A stretch of 64,000 bases of DNA from Pseudomaricurvus alcaniphilus (GTDB lineage: Bacteria > Pseudomonadota > Gammaproteobacteria > Pseudomonadales > Cellvibrionaceae). Each line of letters opens with the position of its first letter. Positions within the stretch are counted from its first letter, which is position 1. Below the pieces are notes generated by a model. That model was not told where the DNA came from. It did not search any database and worked only from the letters and a program-made list of their open reading frames with translations. The DNA lies in the NCBI RefSeq assembly GCF_011440395.1, contig NZ_JAAOIX010000001.1, forward strand, positions 1,076,680-1,140,679. The letters run 5' to 3'. Shown here in pieces: positions 57,551 through 64,000 of this stretch. The position numbers and the translations under genes are program-made.

Positions 57551-57856
57551 ATGAAAAACATCGCCAACTACCAACACCTGGTCAAGATCGTCATGCTACT
57601 GGTTATTTTTGCCGCCGGCCCCAGCCTCAGCTGGGCCAATAGCAAGGCCACGGCCAGCGAGAGCGTCAACATCAACACCGCCAGTGCCGAGGAGATTTCC
57701 AGCCGCCTCAACGGTATCGGCCTGAAAAAAGCCCACGCCATCGTGCAGTGGCGGGAAAAGCACGGCAACTTCAGTGAGGTCAACCAACTGACCCAGGTCA
57801 AGGGGATCGGCAGCAAGACCCTCGATCGCAACAGCGGCCGAATTGCGCTGGAATAG
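57551..57856 (+). CDS. ComEA-like helix-hairpin-helix protein
   Basis: This 101-residue secreted protein has a signal peptide (IVMLLVIFAAGPSLSWA, cleavage near residue 29) and a tandem HhH domain: SVNINTASAEEISSRLNGIGLKKAHAIV and QLTQVKGIGSKTL. Such proteins bind DNA in the periplasm and may serve DNA uptake. ATG 57551 follows AAGGAG. It is the only plus-strand gene between 46.5 and 64 kb. Confidence 0.92.
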   Translation: MKNIANYQHLVKIVMLLVIFAAGPSLSWANSKATASESVNINTASAEEISSRLNGIGLKKAHAIVQWREKHGNFSEVNQLTQVKGIGSKTLDRNSGRIALE

Positions 57857-57867
57857 CTGCTTGGGGG

Positions 57868-57905
57868 ATTGGCCCAGTACTCGGCTAAACGAGTACTGGG
57901 CCAAT
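57868..57905. terminator. 16-bp perfect stem after comEA-like gene
   Basis: ATTGGCCCAGTACTCG is perfectly inverted at 57890-57905 with a six-base loop, 12 bp past the comEA-like stop. No T-run follows on either strand, so it may be a factor-assisted terminator for the two convergent genes. Confidence 0.5.
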
Positions 57906-57928
57906 AATAGAGCAGACTGGGCAGAGTA

Positions 57929-58010
57929 CCCTGGATAAAGAGCACCCTGGATAAAGAGCACCCTGGATAAAGAGCATCCTGGATCCTCGATAAAGAGCTC
58001 CCTGGATAAA
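57929..58010. repeat. 16-bp tandem repeats at rmlD 3' end
   Basis: CCCTGGATAAAGAGCA recurs at 57929, 57945, 57961 and 57977 (one change), then after a 7-bp extra segment at 58000. The array ends about 15 bp before the rmlD stop codon. Confidence 0.95.
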
Positions 58011-58024
58011 AAACCGGAAAAGAT

Positions 58025-58918
58025 TTACCGTGCTGCCTTCAGCGCATTGCAGACATTGTTCAAACCCGCCTGCCAGTGGGGCAGGGCAACTCCCAGCGCC
58101 GCCTCCAGCTTGTCACAATTGAGCACCGAATAGGCCGGGCGTGCCGCCACCGTGGGATACTGGTCAGTGGTCAGCTGCTTCAACTGCGGCGCCTTGGGCA
58201 ATAGACCACAGTCGACCCCGGCGGCAAAGACAGCCGCCGCAAACTCGTACCAGCTGCACTGGCCCTTGTTGCTGCAATGGTAGATTCCCCAGGGCTGTTG
58301 CGGATTGCGCTGGTAGGCCTGCACCCACAGGCGAATAATATGGGCCAGGTCGCCGCTGTAACTGGGGCAGCCAATCTGATCGCCAACCACACCCAGTTCG
58401 GGTCGCTCGGCACCCAGGCGCAACATGGTTTTGACGAAATTATTGCCCTGTTCGCCGAACACCCAGCTGGTGCGCATAATGATATGGCGGGGATTGGCCG
58501 CTTGCAGGCCCTGCTCGCCAGCCAGCTTGCTGGCACCGTAGACACCGATGGGATCAACCGCGCTGTCCTCGGTGTAGGGCTGGTCGGCGGTGCCGTTGAA
58601 GACATAGTCAGTGGACAGGTGCAAAGTCGGGATACCCAGTTCGGCGCAGGCCTCACCCATGCGCGTCACACTGGCGGCATTGACCGCGTGCGCCAGTTCA
58701 GCGTCGCTCTCCGCTTTATCCACCGCGGTATAGGCACAGGCATTGACCACAAAATCCGGGGCCTGCTGTTTAATCACCTCGTAGACCGCCTGGGGATCGG
58801 CAAAATCAGCCGCTCTGCGATCCAGCGCTACCAGCTCTGCATCGATTTCGCCCAGGGCTTTACCACAGGCATGCCCTACCTGGCCATTGGCCCCAAACAA
58901 TAACACCTTAAAAGTCAT
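58025..58918 (-). CDS. rmlD: dTDP-4-dehydrorhamnose reductase
   Basis: This is the last step of dTDP-L-rhamnose synthesis. The 297-residue SDR protein has GANGQVGHACGKAL at the N-terminus and catalytic STDYVF plus YGASKLAGE (YxxxK). It follows rmlC by 14 bp in the rmlBACD operon. Confidence 0.96.
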   Translation of the reverse strand: MTFKVLLFGANGQVGHACGKALGEIDAELVALDRRAADFADPQAVYEVIKQQAPDFVVNACAYTAVDKAESDAELAHAVNAASVTRMGEACAELGIPTLHLSTDYVFNGTADQPYTEDSAVDPIGVYGASKLAGEQGLQAANPRHIIMRTSWVFGEQGNNFVKTMLRLGAERPELGVVGDQIGCPSYSGDLAHIIRLWVQAYQRNPQQPWGIYHCSNKGQCSWYEFAAAVFAAGVDCGLLPKAPQLKQLTTDQYPTVAARPAYSVLNCDKLEAALGVALPHWQAGLNNVCNALKAAR

Positions 58919-58932
58919 GATCGGGTACCCGT

Positions 58933-59469
58933 CTATTTATGCAACTGCGCCAGGGTCGGCAGAACACTGTCTTTAGCGGACAGCTGCGGCTGGTCGATTT
59001 TCCAGTCGATACCGATGTCCGGATCGTTCCAGATCACCCCGCCCTCGTCGCTGGGGTCGTAGTAGTCAGTGCACTTGTACTCGAAGTCGGCCACCTCGGA
59101 CAACACCACGAAACCGTGGGCGTAGCCCGGCGGCACCCAGAACTGGCGATAATTGTCCTCGCTGAGAATGACCGCCTCGTGCTGGCCATAGGTGGGGGAA
59201 TCGGGGTTGATATCGACGGCAACGTCGAGCACTTCGCCGCGCACCACCCGCACCAGTTTACCCTGCGGCTTTTTTACCTGGTAATGCAGGCCACGCAACA
59301 CGCCCCGGGAGGAGCGGGAGTGATTGTCCTGGACGAAGTCCAGCTCGATGCCGGCCTCCTCTCGATAGCGTTCCGCCTGGAAGGACTCCAGGAAAAAACC
59401 GCGCTGGTCGCCAAACACTTTCGGCTCAATAATGACCACGCCTGGCAATTTGGTTGCAATAACATTCAT
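58933..59469 (-). CDS. rmlC: dTDP-4-dehydrorhamnose 3,5-epimerase
   Basis: This 178-residue cupin has RGVLRGLHYQ with the catalytic histidine, and FWVPPGYAHGFVVLS. It is placed between rmlA (4 bp) and rmlD. Confidence 0.97.
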   Translation of the reverse strand: MNVIATKLPGVVIIEPKVFGDQRGFFLESFQAERYREEAGIELDFVQDNHSRSSRGVLRGLHYQVKKPQGKLVRVVRGEVLDVAVDINPDSPTYGQHEAVILSEDNYRQFWVPPGYAHGFVVLSEVADFEYKCTDYYDPSDEGGVIWNDPDIGIDWKIDQPQLSAKDSVLPTLAQLHK

Positions 59470-59473
59470 AAAC

Positions 59474-60340
59474 TCAGTATTCCATAATATCCAACAGGTA
59501 CTCGCCGTAACCGCTCTTGATCAGCGGCTGGGCCAGGGCTTGCAGTTGACCGTCATCGATCCAGCCCTTGCGCCAGGCCACTTCTTCCGGGCAGGCAATT
59601 TTCAGGCTCTGGCGATGCTCGATGGTCTGCACAAAGGTACCGGCCTCCAGCAGCGAGTCGTGGGTACCGGTGTCCAGCCAAGCGGCGCCACGGCTCATCA
59701 TCTCCACGTTCAATTCGCCGGCCTCGAGGTAGATCCGGTTGAGGTCGGTGATTTCCAGCTCACCGCGACTCGAGGGCTTCACCTGCTTGGCGTATTCCAC
59801 CACCCGGTTGTCGTAGAAGTACAACCCGGTAATGGCGTAGCGGGACTTGGGCTTGCTCGGCTTTTCCTCTATGTCGTAAGCCTTGCCATTGCTGTCAAAG
59901 GCCACCACCCCGAACCGCTCCGGGTCTTTCACCGGATAGGCAAACACCGTGGCGCCGCGCTCTGCCTGGGCCGCATTGAGCAGCGATTTGGTCATGCCCT
60001 GGCCGAAGAACAGGTTGTCTCCCAGCACCAGCGCACAGCTGCTGTCGCCAATAAACTGCTCGCCGATCAGGAACGCCTGGGCCAACCCGTCCGGCGACGG
60101 CTGTACCTCGTACTCAATGGTTATGCCCCACTGGCTGCCATCGCCCAGCATCTGGGAAAAGCGCGGCGTATCTTCCGGGGTGGAAATAATCAGGATTTCA
60201 CGGATGCCCGCCAACATCAGGGTGGTGAGCGGATAATAAATCATCGGCTTGTCATAGACAGGCAGCAGTTGTTTGCACACCCCCATGGTAATAGGGTGCA
60301 ATCGACTACCGGTGCCACCGGCCAGTACTATTCCCTTCAT
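59474..60340 (-). CDS. rmlA: Glucose-1-phosphate thymidylyltransferase
   Basis: This is the first enzyme of dTDP-rhamnose synthesis. The 288-residue product starts [18 protein letters not shown] with the nucleotide-binding GGTGSRL, then [16 protein letters not shown] and [13 protein letters not shown]. The frame is open far upstream into rmlB, but ATG 60340 gives the family N-terminus. Confidence 0.97.
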   Translation of the reverse strand: MKGIVLAGGTGSRLHPITMGVCKQLLPVYDKPMIYYPLTTLMLAGIREILIISTPEDTPRFSQMLGDGSQWGITIEYEVQPSPDGLAQAFLIGEQFIGDSSCALVLGDNLFFGQGMTKSLLNAAQAERGATVFAYPVKDPERFGVVAFDSNGKAYDIEEKPSKPKSRYAITGLYFYDNRVVEYAKQVKPSSRGELEITDLNRIYLEAGELNVEMMSRGAAWLDTGTHDSLLEAGTFVQTIEHRQSLKIACPEEVAWRKGWIDDGQLQALAQPLIKSGYGEYLLDIMEY

Positions 60341-60356
60341 ATTTATACCCGCTTGA

Positions 60357-61418
60357 TCAGTTGAGGTTGAGTCCGAGGCGCTCGCCCTGGTAGGAGCCGT
60401 CCTGGATACGCTGCCACCACTGGCGATTGTCCAGATACCACTGCACGGTTTTACGAATACCACTTTCAAAGGTTTCCGCCGGCTTCCAGCCCAGTTCCCG
60501 ATCAATCTTGGAGGCATCGATGGCGTAGCGCACATCGTGGCCGGGGCGATCGGAGACAAAGGTAATCAGGTCTTCATAGCGACTGATTCCCGCCGGTTTC
60601 CCGGGCGCCAGTTCTTCCAGCGTCGCGCAGATGGTCCTGACCACATCGATATTGCGGCGCTCGTTGTGGCCACCAATATTGTAGGTCTCACCCACCTCAC
60701 CGGCAGTGATGACCCGGACCAGGGCACGGGCGTGATCCTCCACGTACAGCCAATCGCGGATCTGGCTGCCGTCGCCGTAGACCGGCAGCGGCTTGCCCGC
60801 CAGGGCGTTGAGAATCACCAGCGGAATCAGCTTTTCCGGAAAGTGGTAGGGCCCGTAATTGTTGGAGCAGTTGGTGACCAGTGTTGGCAGGCCGTAGGTT
60901 CGCTGCCAGGCGCGCACCAGGTGATCGCTGGAGGCCTTGCTGGCCGAGTAAGGTGAGCTGGGCTCGTAGGCTGTGGTCTCGGTGAACAGCCCCTCCGGGC
61001 CCAGGTCACCGTAGACTTCGTCGGTGGAAATATGGTGAAAGCGAAACGCTTCCCGCGCGGCTGCATCCAGCCCCTGCCAATAGCCGCGGGCCGCTTCCAA
61101 CATATTGTAGGTACCCACAATATTGGTCTGGATAAATTCCGCTGGCCCGTCGATGGAGCGATCCACGTGACTCTCCGCCGCCAGGTGCATCACTGCGTCG
61201 GGCTGGAATTCAGCGAAGGCTTGCTGCAGGCCCGCCAGATCGCGAATATCGAGATGCGCGAAGCGGTAGCGCGGGTCATCGGCACAGGGGATGGACTCCA
61301 GGTTGCCGGCGTAGGTCAGGGCGTCCACATTGAGCACCTGGTGTTCGGTTTCACCAATCAGGTAACGCACCACCGCGCTGCCTATAAAGCCGGCACCGCC
61401 GGTCACTAAAATCTTCAC
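60357..61418 (-). CDS. rmlB: dTDP-glucose 4,6-dehydratase
   Basis: This 353-residue extended SDR has [39 protein letters not shown] and the [12 protein letters not shown] catalytic motif. It opens the rmlBACD operon. Rhamnose would go to LPS or exopolysaccharide. Confidence 0.98.
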   Translation of the reverse strand: MKILVTGGAGFIGSAVVRYLIGETEHQVLNVDALTYAGNLESIPCADDPRYRFAHLDIRDLAGLQQAFAEFQPDAVMHLAAESHVDRSIDGPAEFIQTNIVGTYNMLEAARGYWQGLDAAAREAFRFHHISTDEVYGDLGPEGLFTETTAYEPSSPYSASKASSDHLVRAWQRTYGLPTLVTNCSNNYGPYHFPEKLIPLVILNALAGKPLPVYGDGSQIRDWLYVEDHARALVRVITAGEVGETYNIGGHNERRNIDVVRTICATLEELAPGKPAGISRYEDLITFVSDRPGHDVRYAIDASKIDRELGWKPAETFESGIRKTVQWYLDNRQWWQRIQDGSYQGERLGLNLN

Positions 61419-61457
61419 TGCAACTGTATCCTCTACGGTCTGCTGCTAAAAAATCGG

Positions 61458-63710
61458 TCAGTTTACCGTCAATTTGATGCCCGCCGCCTGGGCCAGCTTC
61501 ACAAATGTGGGAAAAGAGGTGCCCACATTGGCACAATTTTTCACCACCACGGTGTCGGTGGCACGCAGGCCGGCAATGGTAAACGACATGGCAATGCGGT
61601 GATCACCGTGGCTTTCCACCTCACCACCGCCGATCGGCCCACCCACAATTTCAATGCCGTCCGGGGTCGGCTTTGCCTGTACGCCGAGCGTCACCAGGCC
61701 GTCGGCCATGGCCTGGATGCGGTCGCTCTCCTTCACCCGCAGCTCTTCCGCTCCGGTCAGGATAGTCTTGCCACTGGCACAGGCGGCGGCCACAAACAGC
61801 GCCGGAAACTCGTCGATGGCCAGTGGCACCTGGTCCTCCGGAATGCGGATACCCTGCAGGGGGGCGTAGCGCACGCGGATATCCGCCACTGGCTCGCCGC
61901 CCACTTCACGCGGATTTTGCAAGCTGATGTCGGCCCCCATAAGGCGCAGGATATTGATCACGCCCTCGCGGGTGGGATTGATTCCCACGTGATTCAGGGT
62001 CACATCGGAGCCCGGCGCAATTGCCGCGGCCACCATAAAGAAAGTAGCAGAAGAAATGTCTGCCGGCACTTCGATTTTGGTGGCAGTCAACTTGCCGCCC
62101 GAGGTGAGACTCGCAGCCGCACCGACGCGGTCGACCTTATAGCCAAAGCCGTTCAACATGCGCTCGGTGTGGTCGCGGGTGGTGGCCGGTTCCGTCACCC
62201 GGGTGGTGCCCTCTGCATACAGACCCGCCAGCAAGACACAGGATTTCACCTGGGCGCTGGCCATGGGCATCACGTAATCGATACCGTGCAACTCGGCACC
62301 GCCGCGCACCTTGACCGGTGGCAAGCCACCCTCAGCGGTTTCAATGTTGGCCCCCATCTCGCGCAGCGGGTTGGCCACCCGGTTCATTGGTCGCTTCGAC
62401 AGGGACTCATCCCCAGTCAGCTCGGCGTCAAATTTCTGCCCGGCCAACAGGCCCGCCAGCAGGCGCATGGAGGTGCCGGAGTTGCCCACATACAGCGGCC
62501 CGGGCGGCTTTTGCAAACCGTGCAGACCGACGCCGTGAATGCGTACCCGACCGTGATCCGGGCCCTCGATGACCACCCCCATATCGCGAAATGCCTGCAG
62601 GGTTGCCAGCGCATCTTCGCCTTCGAGAAAGCCTTCGACTTCGGTCACGCCTTCGGCAATGGAGCCCAACATAATGGAGCGATGGGAGATGGATTTGTCG
62701 CCCGGTACGCGCAGCACACCGACGACACTGCCGCCCGGCTGGACGGTATAGGTAATTTGTTGATCTTGCATAGGTTGACTGTAGGCCTGTTTGGTTAACA
62801 TTTTGCTGAAGTGATCGCGGGCGGATTTTGCCCGGGTAAACACCCTCAGCATGTGTTCGCTGTCTTCCCCGGCGATGGCGCTGCGCAGGCGGGACAGATT
62901 ATCACTGAACAAATCCAGCGCGGCGAGCACGCTGTGCTTGTTGGCGCGCATAATATCGTGCCACATGACCGGGTCGCTGGAGGCGATCCGGGTAAAATCG
63001 CGGAAGCCGCCGGCGGCGTAGCGAAAGATGTTCTCGTTCTCTGAGTCGTTGGCGAGGGTATCCACCAGCGAATAGGCGATCACATGAGGCAGGTGACTGG
63101 TGGCCGCCAGCACCTCGTCGTGTTCGGCCACCGACATGGTCAGCACTTCGGCCCCCACCGCCTGCCACATGGCGCGCACCCGCTGCAGATGGCTGGCGCC
63201 GGTTTCCGGGGTGGGCGTGAGAATGACCCGATGCGCCTTGTAGAGGTCCGGATTGCTGGCCTCAACCCCACTGCGCTCGGAACCGGCAATGGGGTGGCCG
63301 GCGACAAATTGCGCTGGCAAACAACCGTAGGCGGTGCGCACTGCGTCGATCACCGAGCCCTTGACGCTGGCGCCATCGGTAATGGTGACCTCCGGGGCGA
63401 CGCATGCCTGGATCTGCTGCAGGATGGCGGTTACGGTCAGGGTCGGTACAGCCACAAAAATAACGTCGCCGGCGGCGAGCTCCGGGGCCACCTCGGCAAT
63501 GGACAGCACCGCCCGATCAACCACCCCGAGGGCGACCGCATCGGCACAGGTTTGCGGGCGCCGGGCGACACCGATCACTTCCCGGCAAGCACCCGCTTGT
63601 TTCAGGGCGGCAGCGAGGCTGCCGCCAATAAGGCCGATGCCAACTACCACCAGCCGATTTACACAAGGCTCGCTAATAACACCAGACTCGCGCTTTACCC
63701 GAGGCTCCAA
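61458..63710 (-). CDS. tyrA-aroA: Fused prephenate dehydrogenase / EPSP synthase
   Basis: The 750-residue bifunctional protein has a TyrA domain (about 18-310; VVVGIGLIGGSLAAALKQ, GHPIAGSERSGVEA, TSHLPHVIAYSLV). After a short linker comes AroA (about 320-750; VPGDKSISHRSIMLG, GNSGTSMRLLAGLL, ITDYVMPMASAQVKS-type segment, RVKESDRI). It makes 4-hydroxyphenylpyruvate and EPSP. This fusion is common in Pseudomonas and relatives. No ATG or GTG lies before the Rossmann motif; TTG 63710, nine bases from GGGAG, is the likely start, 25 bp after pheA. Confidence 0.95.
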   Translation of the reverse strand: MEPRVKRESGVISEPCVNRLVVVGIGLIGGSLAAALKQAGACREVIGVARRPQTCADAVALGVVDRAVLSIAEVAPELAAGDVIFVAVPTLTVTAILQQIQACVAPEVTITDGASVKGSVIDAVRTAYGCLPAQFVAGHPIAGSERSGVEASNPDLYKAHRVILTPTPETGASHLQRVRAMWQAVGAEVLTMSVAEHDEVLAATSHLPHVIAYSLVDTLANDSENENIFRYAAGGFRDFTRIASSDPVMWHDIMRANKHSVLAALDLFSDNLSRLRSAIAGEDSEHMLRVFTRAKSARDHFSKMLTKQAYSQPMQDQQITYTVQPGGSVVGVLRVPGDKSISHRSIMLGSIAEGVTEVEGFLEGEDALATLQAFRDMGVVIEGPDHGRVRIHGVGLHGLQKPPGPLYVGNSGTSMRLLAGLLAGQKFDAELTGDESLSKRPMNRVANPLREMGANIETAEGGLPPVKVRGGAELHGIDYVMPMASAQVKSCVLLAGLYAEGTTRVTEPATTRDHTERMLNGFGYKVDRVGAAASLTSGGKLTATKIEVPADISSATFFMVAAAIAPGSDVTLNHVGINPTREGVINILRLMGADISLQNPREVGGEPVADIRVRYAPLQGIRIPEDQVPLAIDEFPALFVAAACASGKTILTGAEELRVKESDRIQAMADGLVTLGVQAKPTPDGIEIVGGPIGGGEVESHGDHRIAMSFTIAGLRATDTVVVKNCANVGTSFPTFVKLAQAAGIKLTVN

Positions 63711-63735
63711 CGTCTACTACTCCCGTTATTTGCGG

Positions 63736-64000
63736 TTACAGAACACCCTTGGGGTAGGACCCGAGGATTTTCAGGTCGGCCGCTCGCTTGCCCACTTCGC
63801 GCAAGGCCTGCTTCACCGCGTCGTCGTCGACGTGGCCACTGAAATCGATAAAAAACACGTAGGTCCAGTTGCCGCTGCGCGACGGCCGGGTTTCCACCCG
63901 GGTAAGGTCGATTTTGAAGCGGTGAAACGGTTCCAGCAGATCGTGCAGGGCACCGGGCTCATTGCGCATGGCAATCACCACCGAGGACTTGTCGTCACCG
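63736..64000 (-). CDS. pheA: Chorismate mutase / prephenate dehydratase, C-terminal part
   Basis: Only the last 87 codons are in the window; the gene enters from the right edge. The visible part is the ACT domain that binds phenylalanine for feedback control (VVIAMRNEPGALHDLLEPF, then SRSGNWTYVFFIDFSGH). pheA directly before tyrA-aroA is the Pseudomonas-type order, though hisC, which often lies between, is absent. Confidence 0.94.
   Translation of the reverse strand, partial: GDDKSSVVIAMRNEPGALHDLLEPFHRFKIDLTRVETRPSRSGNWTYVFFIDFSGHVDDDAVKQALREVGKRAADLKILGSYPKGVL

Overview
The window is a chromosomal segment of a gammaproteobacterium. The evidence is the gene order thrS-infC-rpmI-rplT-pheST-ihfA-merR, a tyrA-aroA fusion, lapAB beside pyrF and cmk, and sampled GC near 57-60% over most genes. 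Phenylacetate, homogentisate and aromatic-amine catabolism together with a TonB receptor suggest a marine, Cellvibrionales/Halieaceae-like aerobe; that placement is inference.

Layout. (1) 1-8.3 kb, minus strand: a BREX phage-defence operon, brxA-brxB-brxC-[unknown Gly-rich membrane protein]-pglX, with pglX running off the left edge. It abuts the 3' end of a tRNA-Pro(GGG). (2) 8.5-19.3 kb: a conserved housekeeping block, namely tRNA-Pro, a DUF4399 protein, a merR-like gene, ihfA, pheT, pheS, rplT, rpmI, infC, thrS, then purK, purE and tRNA-Val. (3) 19.4-45.2 kb: an aromatic catabolic region. It has lower phenylacetate-pathway genes (paaX, paaJ, paaI, paaG, paaY, paaZ), a MarR regulator, a metallo-beta-lactamase-fold protein, a homogentisate operon (mhaA-mhaB-hmgA-fahA-maiA), paaK, mscL, and an eight-gene aromatic amine dehydrogenase operon (TonB receptor, aldehyde dehydrogenase, aauB, aauE, aauD, aauA, two cytochromes c). 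(4) 45.5-64 kb: a TetR regulator, tRNA-Asn, ihfB, a 1256-residue SdrD-repeat secreted protein, rpsA, lapB, lapA, cmk, pyrF, a comEA-like gene, rmlDCAB, tyrA-aroA and the 3' end of pheA.

How the genes fit together. A TTQ amine dehydrogenase in the periplasm would oxidise phenylethylamine or tyramine to the arylacetaldehyde. The neighbouring aldehyde dehydrogenase would make the arylacetate. PaaK activates phenylacetate to the CoA ester, and PaaZ/G/J process the ring-opened product; the ring epoxidase paaABCDE is not in this window. MhaAB would convert 3-hydroxyphenylacetate to homogentisate, which HmgA, MaiA and FahA take to fumarate and acetoacetate. Three promoters of this network share an AARTGATAC motif.

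The most unusual points are the extra membrane-protein gene inside the BREX operon and a GC break inside pglX. Others are two intergenic cruciform elements with the same internal spacing but different arm sequences, short tandem repeats (15-18 bp) at several gene ends, a reshuffled cmk/rpsA/ihfB/lapAB/pyrF order, and a predicted lipoprotein form of the amine dehydrogenase heavy chain.
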